A DNA stretch of 64,000 bases, from assembly GCA_965247035.1 (NCBI GenBank), contig CBDFGJ010000003.1, forward strand, positions 1,240,001 to 1,304,000, given 5' to 3'. The translations under genes and the position numbers were made by a program. Shown in pieces: positions 16,050-24,065 of this stretch. Each line of letters opens with the position of its first letter. Position 1 is the stretch's first letter. The DNA comes from Azophilus sp965247035. Its GTDB lineage: Bacteria; Pseudomonadota; Gammaproteobacteria; Pseudomonadales; Azotimanducaceae. The notes beneath the pieces were generated by a model, which had not been told where the DNA came from, ran no database searches, and worked only from the letters and a program-made list of their open reading frames with translations.

Positions 16050-17468
16050 CTACAGGCGATAGTCCAGCGGCGGCGCTCGGTCGCCAAGCAGTGCGTCGTA
16101 CTCGAAATCAGCGCCCCGTTTGCGTTTCAGCTCAACCCAAGCCTCTTCAACCAATTCAGGGTCTTGAAAGAGATCGACCGCAATCAGCCCTAGCACTTTC
16201 GCGGCCAGCATCATGCCTTTGTGACCGATGCTCATGCCGCCAGCGGCAACGGCCTGCCAGGAATGCGCCGGTGTTCCGGGCACCCAGGTGGCGGTGGTGA
16301 AGCCCACGGTGGGCACGGCCCAACTAATGTCGCCGACGTCAGTCGAGCCCATGCCTTGGCGGAGGAGGAAGGGCTGGACTTCCGCTGCAGCTTCTAGAGG
16401 CAACGCCGGAGCCGCAAAGGAGCTCCGCAGCGCCTCGGCGAACGCTACTTCATCGGCGTCGTAGTCAAAGCCGCCGAGTTGCCGCATCCGGACGTCCGCC
16501 TGACGGGCCAAGGTTTCATTTGGCAGCACGGGATAGTTGCCGTGCATCACTTCGTAGGTCATTTGCGTGCCTGTGCCCAGGGCCGCGGCCTTGGCCGTGG
16601 TGACCACCCGTTCAAACAAGGCTTTGACCGTGCTGAGTTTTGGATGGCGCACGTAGTAGTAGACTTCGGCCTCTTCCGGGACGATGTTGGGGGCGGTGCC
16701 GCCATCGGTGATGACATAGTGCATGCGGGCATCCGAGGGCGTATGTTCGCGCATCAGGTTCACCATGTAATTCATGGCCTCCACCCCATCAAGGGCTGAG
16801 CGCCCTCGTTCCGGGGCTGTGGCGGCATGGGCCGCCACGCCGTGAAAGCGAAAGCGGCCGGACTTGTTGGCCGTGCTGGTTGCCGCTGAGGCTTCGTTGC
16901 GGTCCGACGGGTGCCAGTGCAGTACGATGTCCACATCGTTGAACAGGCCGGCCCGCACCATGTAAACCTTGGCGGAACCGCCTTCTTCGGCCGGCGTGCC
17001 ATAGACGCGCACCGTGCCCGGCGTGCCGGTTTTCCCAAGCCAGTTGGCGATGGCTGCGCCGGATGTGGCTGAAGCCGCGCCGAACAAATGATGGCCGCAG
17101 GCATGTCCCGGCGCGCCCTCGACTACGGCCTTGCGCATCGGCACCGTTGTTTGGGATAGGCCGGGCAGGGCGTCAAACTCCGCCAACAGGCCGATGATCG
17201 GCTTGCCTTCCCCGTAGCTCGCCACAAAAGCGGTAGGGATGCCGGCTACGCCGCTTATCACCTCGAAGCCGGCCGAAGACAGGTATTGCCGCAAGCGCTT
17301 TGAGCTTTGGACCTCAAGATAGCCGAGTTCGGGGGCAGCCCAGAGATCGCCCGCCAAGGCGATGGCGGCGCTTCGTTGCCGCTCCACGGCATCAAGCATG
17401 GCCTGATCCGTCGCCGTGGCGCCAACGCCGGCGCACAACATCAGCGTCAGCGCAAGCCATCGAATCAT
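16050..17468 (-). CDS. Exported M20-family amidohydrolase (AbgB-like)
   Basis: Metal-dependent amidase/peptidase of 472 aa from ATG 17468, where a clear signal peptide begins (MIRWLALTLMLCAGVGATA); the longer open frame upstream lacks coding character. Seen: LAEFDALPG, GHACGHHLFGAAS (metal ligands), GTPAEEGGSAK (catalytic Glu region), HWHPSD, and a dimerisation domain with FRFHGVAAHAATAPERGRS, then GSTDVGDISWAVPT and GTPAHSWQ. The pattern matches p-aminobenzoyl-glutamate utilisation protein B and related amidohydrolases. The signal peptide places it in the periplasm, which is less usual for this group. Confidence 0.92.
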   Translation of the reverse strand: MIRWLALTLMLCAGVGATATDQAMLDAVERQRSAAIALAGDLWAAPELGYLEVQSSKRLRQYLSSAGFEVISGVAGIPTAFVASYGEGKPIIGLLAEFDALPGLSQTTVPMRKAVVEGAPGHACGHHLFGAASATSGAAIANWLGKTGTPGTVRVYGTPAEEGGSAKVYMVRAGLFNDVDIVLHWHPSDRNEASAATSTANKSGRFRFHGVAAHAATAPERGRSALDGVEAMNYMVNLMREHTPSDARMHYVITDGGTAPNIVPEEAEVYYYVRHPKLSTVKALFERVVTTAKAAALGTGTQMTYEVMHGNYPVLPNETLARQADVRMRQLGGFDYDADEVAFAEALRSSFAAPALPLEAAAEVQPFLLRQGMGSTDVGDISWAVPTVGFTTATWVPGTPAHSWQAVAAGGMSIGHKGMMLAAKVLGLIAVDLFQDPELVEEAWVELKRKRGADFEYDALLGDRAPPLDYRL

Positions 17469-17543
17469 GCGGCACCTTACCTTAACGGCGCACCTTGCGG
17501 GACGCGGCAAACGCCATCGCACGGCAAGAGATTTCGTAACCAC

Positions 17544-17579
17544 GAACATCCTTGATTGTTCAGCAACAACGGGATGTTC
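17544..17579. promoter_or_regulatory. Nested inverted repeat in divergent promoter gap
   Basis: GAACATCC (17544-17551) and GGATGTTC (17572-17579) are perfect inverted arms. Nested within them are TTGTT (17556-17560) and AACAA (17565-17569) around CAGC. It lies in the 178-base gap between the divergent amidohydrolase and cysteine-synthase-family genes, so it may be an operator or a structured leader. Confidence 0.4.
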
Positions 17580-17646
17580 CCCCGGTTGGCGCGGTGGTTC
17601 AAGGAAAAACGGGTTAAACTTCTCATTTACCCGCTGGAATTGGTGT

Positions 17647-18627
17647 ATGGGTATCAGAAACGGATTCTCCGGCAGCGTTGGCGACACGCCGTTGATCCGC
17701 ATTCCATGCTTAAGCGAAGCCACCGGCTGTGAGATTCTCGGCAAGGCGGAATTCATGAACCCAGGCGGCTCGGTGAAGGATCGGGCGGCCCTGTGGATGG
17801 TGCGCGAACACGAAAAAAGCGGTGCGCTCAAGCCCGGCGGCACCGTGGTGGAGGGCACCGCTGGCAACACGGGCATCGGTCTGGCCCATGTCTGCAACGA
17901 GCGGGGCTATCCCTGCGTTATCTACATGCCGGATAACCAGTCCCAAGAGAAGGTCGATATCTTGAAGACCTTGGGGGCGGAGGTGCGGGTGGTGCCGGCC
18001 TTGCCTTATCGAGATGAGATGAATTACCAGAAGCGGGCTGGGCGCTACGCTGCCGAGTTGCCGAACGCGGTCTGGGCGAATCAGTTTGACAACGTCGCCA
18101 ACCGGCTGGCGCACTACGAATCCACGGCACCGGAGATTTGGGCGCAGACCGATGGCGCCCTGAGCGCCTTCACCTGCTCGGTGGGCACGGGCGGCACCTT
18201 GGCCGGCGTTTCTCGCTACCTGAAGGAGCGCAATCCGAACATTCAGGTGGTGCTCGCCGATCCCTACGGCAGTGCTTTGTACAATTGGGTGAAGACCGGC
18301 GAGGCGATCATGACGCCCGGCCCTTCAATCGCCGAGGGCATCGGCAACAGCCGGGTGACCGACAATTTGGCTGGTGCCGAGATCGACGACGCCGTGCAGA
18401 TCAGCGACCGGGAAATGGTGCGCATGGTTTACCATCTCCTGCGCCGCCAAGGCTGGTTCTTCGGCTCAAGCACCGGCCTTAATCTGTGTGCGGCGGTGCG
18501 GGTGGCGGAATCCTTGGGGCCCGGCCACACCATCTTGACCATGCTAACCGACACCGGCCACAAGTATCAGTCCAGCCTGTTTAATCCGGATTTCCTAGCC
18601 GAGCGTGAACTCGACCCGAACGCTTGA
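17647..18627 (+). CDS. PLP-dependent cysteine synthase family protein
   Basis: Beta-family PLP lyase of 326 aa. O-acetylserine sulfhydrylases of this fold make cysteine from O-acetylserine and sulfide. Seen: VGDTPLIRI at the N-terminus, NPGGSVKDRAA with the PLP lysine K44, the substrate loop EGTAGNTGIGLA, the phosphate-binding GTGGTLAG, and the C-terminal segment with SSTGLN. The usual S/TGNTG loop is AGNTG here. Start ATG 17647 is chosen because similarity starts a few residues later; the ribosome site is weak. It could also be a cystathionine beta-synthase-like or S-sulfocysteine synthase enzyme. Single gene, divergent from the amidohydrolase. Confidence 0.9.
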   Translation: MGIRNGFSGSVGDTPLIRIPCLSEATGCEILGKAEFMNPGGSVKDRAALWMVREHEKSGALKPGGTVVEGTAGNTGIGLAHVCNERGYPCVIYMPDNQSQEKVDILKTLGAEVRVVPALPYRDEMNYQKRAGRYAAELPNAVWANQFDNVANRLAHYESTAPEIWAQTDGALSAFTCSVGTGGTLAGVSRYLKERNPNIQVVLADPYGSALYNWVKTGEAIMTPGPSIAEGIGNSRVTDNLAGAEIDDAVQISDREMVRMVYHLLRRQGWFFGSSTGLNLCAAVRVAESLGPGHTILTMLTDTGHKYQSSLFNPDFLAERELDPNA

Positions 18628-18793
18628 TCCGCAGCGTCCGTGCTAGATCGACGGCGTGCATGGGGGACGCAGGCGATCCGTTCCAACTGCCGCAATCCCG
18701 GGCGTCCCTGTCGCCTTGATTGCGGCTATGGGGTGGGTGACAGCGCCAGACTTGGGGCCGTAGGGCACCGATGGGTTGCAGCTTGAAGTGCCT

Positions 18794-19231
18794 TTAAGGG
18801 ACTTCGCCGCGCACATAGTGCTCCAAGTGCTCAATGGTGCCCGCTTGCTCGTCGATGATGGCGGAGAACAGGTCGCGCGAACTTAGCACGCCGATGATTT
18901 CGCCTTGGTCGATGACCGGCAGGTGGCGGATGTGGTGGTGCCGCATCAGCGCCACGCACTCGTCCACATGCATCGCGGATGTGACCGAAACCACCTCTGT
19001 GGTCATGATCTCGGCCACTTTGGTGGCCTTTGACGACTTGTCCTTCAGGATCACTTTGCGGGTGTAGTCGCGCTCTGAAATGATGCCAGCCAACTGGCCT
19101 TCCTGCATGACCAACAGTGCGCCGACTTCCTTCTCCGCCATCTTGGCGATGGCGTTGTAAACGGTTTCGGCGGGTTCCACGCAGAAAATCCCGCCGCCTT
19201 TATGCCTAAGAATGTTATGGACTAGTTGCAT
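18794..19231 (-). CDS. Two-CBS-domain protein
   Basis: 145 aa made almost wholly of a CBS pair, which senses adenine nucleotides in many proteins. First CBS ~residues 8-62 with ALLVMQEGQLAGIISERDY, second ~75-130 with RHLPVIDQGEIIGVLSSRDL. There is no fused effector domain, so it is a stand-alone Bateman module; the partner is unknown. The product resembles the many single-gene CBS proteins of proteobacteria. No operon partner. Confidence 0.92.
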   Translation of the reverse strand: MQLVHNILRHKGGGIFCVEPAETVYNAIAKMAEKEVGALLVMQEGQLAGIISERDYTRKVILKDKSSKATKVAEIMTTEVVSVTSAMHVDECVALMRHHHIRHLPVIDQGEIIGVLSSRDLFSAIIDEQAGTIEHLEHYVRGEVP

Positions 19232-19310
19232 GGGCTGACTCCCTCGCCAATCCAGAATTGGGTCAGGGGCAATCTGCCACGGTCGGAGAGTGAATGAAAG
19301 CAGTCGATCA

Positions 19311-20111
19311 CTAAATTCCGGGGTCTGGGTCGTTGAAGCCGTAAGCCTGCGCCAGTTCGGCCACCCCGAACTTGCCGCCGGACTTGCTCATGAGGTCCGG
19401 GTCCGTCGCCAAGGCGACCACGCTACGGCCGCTGAACCGGGGTGACTGGGCCCGCTTGGGGTCCAGCTTGAGGTCGCCGCGGGCGACCGCCTCCAGAATG
19501 AACTCTGTCTTCACGGTTGATGGGCTTAAAGACACCGCGGCTACGTTGTAGGGCTTCAGTTCCAAGGCCATGTCCTTGGCCATGCGGTCCACACCGGACT
19601 TGCACACCCCGTAGGAGGCGCTGAAAACGTGTTCATCCCCGCCCCGCGATGAGATGTTGACAATCAGGCCGCTGCCGCCCTCCACCATGAGCGGAGCGCC
19701 GAAGACGCTGGCTACGTAGTAGCCGCGCAAACCGACCCCGCACTGGTCATCCCAGATCGACACCGGGTGCTGCCAAAAACCGCCACCGAACACCGGCGGG
19801 TCGGGAATCTTGTAGGCGTTGTTGACCAACACATCCAATCGGCCTTGCTCCTTGCGCACCTGGGCGAACAAGGCTTGCACCTGCTCGTCCCGTTCATGGT
19901 CAACGCGAACTGGAATGCCGACGCCGCCCAACTCCTGCACGGCGCGGGCGGTTGCCTGGATCGTCCGCTCGGCCGGCGGCTCCGCTTGGCTTTCGCTGCG
20001 CCCGGTGATGTAAACCGTAGCGCCAGCTTCCGCCAACCCCTCGCAGATGCCCCTGCCAACGCCTCGACTGCCGCCCGTAACGACCGCCACCTTGCCTTGT
20101 AGATTAGCCAT
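19311..20111 (-). CDS. SDR-family oxidoreductase (DHRS1-like)
   Basis: Short-chain dehydrogenase, 266 aa. Seen: VTGGSRGVGRGICEGLA, GRSE after strand 2, NNAYKI in place of NNAG, ISSRGG with the catalytic Ser, and YGVCKSGVDRM with the catalytic Tyr/Lys (YxxxK). The SGVDRMAKDMALEL stretch and NNAY resemble eukaryotic DHRS1 and its bacterial relatives. A strong GGAGG site precedes ATG 20111. The first ~38 codons and the ribosome site are duplicated immediately upstream (20130-20327), and a short ORF ends right at the ribosome site. Confidence 0.92.
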   Translation of the reverse strand: MANLQGKVAVVTGGSRGVGRGICEGLAEAGATVYITGRSESQAEPPAERTIQATARAVQELGGVGIPVRVDHERDEQVQALFAQVRKEQGRLDVLVNNAYKIPDPPVFGGGFWQHPVSIWDDQCGVGLRGYYVASVFGAPLMVEGGSGLIVNISSRGGDEHVFSASYGVCKSGVDRMAKDMALELKPYNVAAVSLSPSTVKTEFILEAVARGDLKLDPKRAQSPRFSGRSVVALATDPDLMSKSGGKFGVAELAQAYGFNDPDPGI

Positions 20112-20129
20112 TGCAACTTTCCTCCTTAC

Positions 20130-20327
20130 TTATACTTGGGGTGCTTTGACAGCTTCGACCGCCAACTGACCCTTTAGGTCGGCCATTGAAACCCCCGCCG
20201 CTTGGCTTTCGCTGCGCCCGGTGATGTAAACCGTAGCGCCAGCTTCCGCCAACCCCTCGCAGATGCCCCTGCCAACGCCTCGACTGCCGCCCGTAACGAC
20301 CGCCACCTTGCCTTGTAGATTAGCCAT
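20130..20327 (-). pseudogene. Truncated duplicate of the SDR N-terminus
   Basis: Starts with the same residues as the intact SDR (MANLQGKVAVVTGG...GRSESQA, about 43 residues), then crosses the duplication joint into the leader ORF of the intact copy and stops after 65 codons. It keeps its own GGAGG site, so it may still be translated into a non-functional peptide covering only the first Rossmann strand and glycine loop. Confidence 0.85.
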
Positions 20328-20341
20328 GGTAACTTTCCTCC

Positions 20342-20401
20342 TTACTTAGCTTGGGGTGCTTTGACAGCTTCGACCGCCAACTGACCCTTTAGGTCGGCCA
20401 T
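20342..20401 (-). CDS. Short leader ORF before the SDR (two copies)
   Basis: MADLKGQLAVEAVKAPQAK, 19 codons, whose TAA stop runs straight into the GGAGG of the duplicated SDR start; the second copy (20130-20186) gives an 18-residue version ending in PQV. Its first residues (MADLKGQLAV) resemble the SDR start (MANLQGKVAV), so it may be an older degenerate duplication rather than a regulatory peptide. Translation is unproven. Confidence 0.35.
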   Translation of the reverse strand: MADLKGQLAVEAVKAPQAK

Positions 20402-20507
20402 TGAAACCCCCGCCACTATTGGCTTGGCGCATTTCCTCATGGACCGCACAGCAACCCTTTGCCTTTGGGTCTTGCGGCGCCAAGCGAGTTGGCGGCGTCG
20501 TTTCATC

Positions 20508-21509
20508 TCATTCGGCGACGCGGACGATGCGTGTGCCCACATTGCCGCCGGCGAGCAGGTCAGCGAAGGCCTGCGGCGCTTGGTCCAAACCGTGGAATTC
20601 GTCCTGCAGGGGCTTTAGCTGGCCTGCCTCCACCCAGCTTTTCAGCTTCGCCTGCGCTTCGCGGTAGCGGCGCGCATAGTCAAACACCAGAAAGCCCTCC
20701 ATGCGCACGCGCTTGTTGACCAGCAAGCCGGGCAGGCCGCGCGGGCTGGGTGCGGGGTTGCTGGTGTCGTACTGCGAGACCACGCCGCAGCAGACGATGC
20801 GCCCGTGGGGTTTCATGCGCCGCAAGGCAGTGCCTAGGATGTCGCCGCCGGTGTTGTCAAAGTAGATGTCGATGCCTTGGTCGCAGGCGGCTCGAAATTC
20901 AGTGCGGAAATCAGGGCTGCGGTGGTTGACCGCGGCATCAAAGCCGAGCTTTTGGGTGAGCAGGCTGCATTTTTCATCGCTGCCGGCAACGCCGATGGTG
21001 CGGCAGCCGACGATCTTGGCCATCTGTCCGACCAGGTGGCCCACCGACCCCGCTGCCGCCGATACCACGAGGGTTTGGCCGGGCTGCGGCTCGCCCACAT
21101 CATGCAGACCGAAATAGGCGGTGAGGCCGTTGGTTCCGTAAACGCCGAGATGATGGGCTGGGTCGCCATCGGCCTTGACGACCCGAACTGCTTGCGCTTT
21201 GTGTACGGAATAGTCCTGCCAGCCGGCGGGGCAGATCACCAGCGTTCCAGCGGCGATGGTGTCCGCAGTCGACGCCTCGACCCGGGCCACCGCCGTGCCG
21301 CCCATTACAGCGCCGGTTGTGGGCGCTCCGGCGTAGCCGGCGCTGCCTTGCAGCCCGGCGCGCTGGCCGGCGCCGATGGTGAGCACTAAGGTGCGGCACA
21401 ACAGTTCGCCTTCCTGCGGCTCAGGCGCTTGAACGGACCGAAGTGCAAAATTTTCTGGCGCAAGCCTGTCAACGGGCAGCGTTTCAATCACGATTTGGCG
21501 GTTGTTCAC
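20508..21509 (-). CDS. Zinc-free MDR-superfamily NADP-dependent oxidoreductase
   Basis: Medium-chain reductase, 333 aa, of the leukotriene-B4-dehydrogenase / curcumin-reductase (CurA-like) group that reduces activated double bonds with NADPH. Seen: YGTNGLTAYFGL, the cofactor motif VVSAAAGSVGHLVGQMAK, GVAGSDEKC for the NADP phosphate region, and GIDIYFDNTGGDIL, then GRIVCCGVVSQYD. No structural zinc cysteines. ATG 21509 is used; upstream lies the ribosomal-operon control region in the opposite orientation. Confidence 0.93.
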   Translation of the reverse strand: MNNRQIVIETLPVDRLAPENFALRSVQAPEPQEGELLCRTLVLTIGAGQRAGLQGSAGYAGAPTTGAVMGGTAVARVEASTADTIAAGTLVICPAGWQDYSVHKAQAVRVVKADGDPAHHLGVYGTNGLTAYFGLHDVGEPQPGQTLVVSAAAGSVGHLVGQMAKIVGCRTIGVAGSDEKCSLLTQKLGFDAAVNHRSPDFRTEFRAACDQGIDIYFDNTGGDILGTALRRMKPHGRIVCCGVVSQYDTSNPAPSPRGLPGLLVNKRVRMEGFLVFDYARRYREAQAKLKSWVEAGQLKPLQDEFHGLDQAPQAFADLLAGGNVGTRIVRVAE

Positions 21510-21893
21510 GGAAGATTCCCTTGGCGATGCTGATGTGGCAGCTTAGCGAATCCGGTGCCAGTGGGCTATTAGTTGGGCCGGCGGAGCGGGCCTGATCGGG
21601 CCTTGGTTCTGAGACGGCTTGGGGCGCTTACCTGCCGATGCCCCGCCCTTAGGCGGCCATCAACTCGATCCGATTGGCCGCTTTCAGCAGGTTCAAAGCC
21701 GCTGCTTTGAAGGTCGGTCGGGATTGCGCAACAGTCTTTCAATTGTTCTCGGCAGGGCGGCATAAATTTGTTGTGATAGCCTTTCCGCATCTGTATAGTC
21801 GCCATCCCGGTTTCGTGAGTTCTTTAACAGGAGAGGCGTCCTATCCCGCGTTGTGTGGGTCGGGGCGCGTTTTTTTGGTTTGGAGATCGTTTG
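21510..21893. other. Control region between MDR gene and ribosomal operon
   Basis: 384 bases without a gene. Contains a perfect hairpin TTCAAAGC-CGCT-GCTTTGAA (21692-21711), the predicted promoter at 21771-21799 and an untranslated leader of about 90 bases before rpsJ. No recognisable E. coli-type L4-binding S10 leader could be identified by eye. Confidence 0.6.
21771..21799 (+). promoter_or_regulatory. Predicted sigma70 promoter of the S10 operon
   Basis: -35 TTGTGA (21771-21776), 17-base spacer, -10 TATAGT (21794-21799). Transcription would begin near 21806, giving a leader of about 88 bases before rpsJ. Confidence 0.7.
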
Positions 21894-22205
21894 GTGGCCG
21901 ATCAGCGCATCCGCATTCGTCTGAAGGCGTTTGACCACAAGTTGATTGACGTATCGGCCCAGGAGATTGTCGACACGGTGAAGCGCACTGGAGCCCAAGT
22001 TCGGGGTCCCATCCCCTTGCCGACGCGCAAGGAGCGGTTCACGGTGCTGATATCCCCGCATGTCAACAAGGATGCGCGTGACCAGTACGAAATTCGAACC
22101 CACATACGTCTTCTGGATATTGTTCAACCCAGCGAGAAGACCGTGGATGCACTGATGAAGCTGGATCTCGCAGCCGGGGTTGAAGTACAAATCAGTTTGA
22201 ATTGA
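21894..22205 (+). CDS. rpsJ: 30S ribosomal protein S10
   Basis: 103 aa, the same length as E. coli S10. GTG start at 21894 with GGAG about 8 bases upstream; the protein begins ADQRIRIRLKAFDHKLID and carries the family's RTHIRLLDI signature region. A small-subunit head protein and the NusE partner of NusB in antitermination. First gene of the S10-spc-alpha cluster, set apart from rplC by an unusually long 221-base spacer. Confidence 0.98.
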   Translation: MADQRIRIRLKAFDHKLIDVSAQEIVDTVKRTGAQVRGPIPLPTRKERFTVLISPHVNKDARDQYEIRTHIRLLDIVQPSEKTVDALMKLDLAAGVEVQISLN

Positions 22206-22426
22206 GAGCAGCGCCGCGTCTGCCAAGGCTGGCGTTTTTTGCGCACCGCAAGCCTAATGAGGTGTTTCAAGGTTGCTCCCTTGGTGTGCGCTGAATAAGG
22301 CCCCGGTTGGGGCCAATGAATGCAGGCGTGTTCCGCTTCGACCGTAGTTGAAGCGGAAACGGCATCTGCTACGCGCATTTTTTGCGCCAAAGGTTAGGGC
22401 AAAGGTCGAAAGGTAAGGATCGAAGA
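22206..22426 (+). promoter_or_regulatory. Structured spacer between rpsJ and rplC
   Basis: 221 bases with three inverted repeats: CAAGG/CCTTG near 22268-22283; GGCCCC-GGTT-GGGGCC at 22299-22314; and TTCCGCTTC/GAAGCGGAA with a 10-base loop at 22331-22358. A weak GCCA/TGGC hairpin followed by six T lies at about 22224-22240. The position suggests attenuation or r-protein autoregulation inside the operon; which protein would bind is unknown. Confidence 0.5.
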
Positions 22427-23083
22427 ATGGCCATTGGCTTGGTTGGCAGAAAGAGCGGCATGACTCGCGTATTCACCGACGCGGGCGCTTCCGTGGCCGT
22501 CACCGTGGTTGAGGTGGAACCGAATCGCGTCATCCAAATCAAGACGGTGGATATCGATGGCTACGACGCCATACAGGTCACCACCGGGGCAGGCCGTCAA
22601 GACCGCGTCACCCGGCCATTGGCTGGGCATTTCGCCAAGGCCGGAGCCGGTCTCGGCCGCGGCCTATGGGAGTTTCGGGCCGAAGCCGTTGATGAATCGC
22701 TGCGCCCCGGGGCGGAATTCAGCGTCGAGTTGTTCAAAGCTGGACAGAAAGTGGATGTCAGCGGCCTGTCCAAGGGCAAGGGTTTCGCCGGCGTCATCAA
22801 GAGATGGGGCTTTCGCGGCCAGGACAATAGCCACGGCAACTCGATTTCCCATCGGGCACCGGGCTCCATCGGCCAGTGCCAAACCCCGGGACGGGTGTTC
22901 AAGGGCAAGAAAATGTCCGGGCATCTCGGCAACGTCCGGGTCACCACACAGAACTTAGAGGTGGTTAGGGTGGATCAGGAGCGCAACCTGCTGCTGATCA
23001 AGGGGTCAATTCCCGGCCCGGCCGGCGCTGACGTGCAAGTTCGTCCCGCGCTCAAGGCAAAAGCCACAGGGACAGCCGCATGA
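22427..23083 (+). CDS. rplC: 50S ribosomal protein L3
   Basis: 218 aa from ATG 22427 (AAGGAT upstream), starting MAIGLVGRKSGMTRVF as in other proteobacterial L3. Contains GFAGVIKRWGF and the conserved HGNSISHRAPGSIGQ segment, which holds the glutamine methylated by PrmB in E. coli. An early assembly protein near the peptidyl-transferase centre. Confidence 0.98.
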   Translation: MAIGLVGRKSGMTRVFTDAGASVAVTVVEVEPNRVIQIKTVDIDGYDAIQVTTGAGRQDRVTRPLAGHFAKAGAGLGRGLWEFRAEAVDESLRPGAEFSVELFKAGQKVDVSGLSKGKGFAGVIKRWGFRGQDNSHGNSISHRAPGSIGQCQTPGRVFKGKKMSGHLGNVRVTTQNLEVVRVDQERNLLLIKGSIPGPAGADVQVRPALKAKATGTAA

Positions 23084-23168
23084 AGCCGGCTGCTCAAACA
23101 AACGGCTGTGCGTTGCCCGCGGCGATGTTTTTCGCCCGTGGCGAAGCCCGCAGTTCGTGGGTGGGTGC

Positions 23169-23768
23169 ATGAATATCGCTCTGCATGCAGGCGGCGGCCT
23201 TGAATTGTCGGCCGCTGTCTTTGATCGCAGCTTCAACGAAGCCTTAGTGCATCAGGTGGTCACAGCCTACTTGGCCGGCGGCCGCAGTGGTTCGCGGGCG
23301 CAGAAATCGCGTTCGGAACAGCGTGGCGGCGGCCGCAAGCCCTGGCGACAGAAAGGCACCGGGCGGGCCCGGGTCGGCTCCATCCGCAATCCCATTTGGG
23401 GGGGCTTCCCGGCCTTTGCGGCCAAGCCGCAAGACCATTTGCAAAAAGTCAATCGAAAGATGTACCGCGGCGCATTGAGCTGTATTTTGTCTGAACTCAT
23501 ACGCCAAGAGCGGGTTGTCGCCCTGAGCGATTTCCCGGTCAACACACCAAAAACCCAGTCCTTGCTCAAGAGGCTTGAATCCTTGGGGCTCGCCAACGTG
23601 CTCATAGTCGCTGATGGCGTACCGGAGAACCTGCTGTTCGCGACGCGCAATCTCAAGCATGTGGAGGTCGTTGAGGCCGGTGCTTTGAATCCGGTCAGCC
23701 TCATTAGCTTTGACAAGGTGCTCTTGACCGCCAGCGCCCTGAAGAAAATTGAGCAGGCCCTGACGTGA
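23169..23768 (+). CDS. rplD: 50S ribosomal protein L4
   Basis: 199 aa from ATG 23169. Has the extended-loop signature RGGGRKPWRQKGTGRARVGS and NRKMYRGAL that reaches into the exit tunnel. In E. coli L4 also represses its own operon; here a spacer with hairpins upstream of rplC could play a comparable part. An 85-base gap precedes it; the stop overlaps the rplW GTG. Confidence 0.97.
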   Translation: MNIALHAGGGLELSAAVFDRSFNEALVHQVVTAYLAGGRSGSRAQKSRSEQRGGGRKPWRQKGTGRARVGSIRNPIWGGFPAFAAKPQDHLQKVNRKMYRGALSCILSELIRQERVVALSDFPVNTPKTQSLLKRLESLGLANVLIVADGVPENLLFATRNLKHVEVVEAGALNPVSLISFDKVLLTASALKKIEQALT

Positions 23769-24061
23769 ACGAGGAGCGCCTATACGCCGTGCTGCGTTCG
23801 CCGCACATTTCGGAGAAGGCCTCCAGCCTCGGCGACAGCAGCAATCAGTACGCCTTCAAGGTGGATGTCAACGCCACCAAGGGGGAAATCAAGCAAGCAG
23901 TTGAGCAGCTCTTTGGCGTCAATGTGGTGAATGTCACCACATTGAACGTTCGTGGCAAGGTCAAACGCAACCGTTACCGCGCCACGCGCCGAAGAAACTG
24001 GAAGAAAGCTTATGTCCGCATCGCTGCGGATGAGGAGCTCGACTACATGGTGACGGAGTAG
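23765..24061 (+). CDS. rplW: 50S ribosomal protein L23
   Basis: 98 aa. GTG start overlapping the rplD stop (GTGA). Begins NEERLYAVLRSPHISEKAS, the L23 signature, with the later GKVKRNRYRATRRRNWKKA segment. Docking site for trigger factor and SRP at the exit tunnel. Confidence 0.97.
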   Translation: MNEERLYAVLRSPHISEKASSLGDSSNQYAFKVDVNATKGEIKQAVEQLFGVNVVNVTTLNVRGKVKRNRYRATRRRNWKKAYVRIAADEELDYMVTE

Positions 24062-24065
24062 AACC

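Larger units (their letters stand above)
19982..20414. repeat. Tandem direct duplication of ~216 bp spanning the SDR 5' end
   Basis: Copy A 19982-20199 and copy B 20198-20414 match almost base for base at a 216-base offset. Differences are confined to a few positions around the start codon and the short leader ORF stop, with one 1-base indel. Each copy contains the end of a leader ORF, the GGAGG site, the ATG and the first ~38 codons of the SDR. It looks like a recent slip or unequal-exchange event. Confidence 0.92.

Noticed and set aside
17469..17897. N-terminal extension of the exported amidohydrolase
   Set aside because: The extra ~143 codons overlap the divergent gene and precede a clear signal peptide at 17468.
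22217..22240. Intrinsic terminator directly after rpsJ
   Set aside because: The stem is only about 4 bp; the T run alone is not convincing, and it would cut the operon after its first gene.
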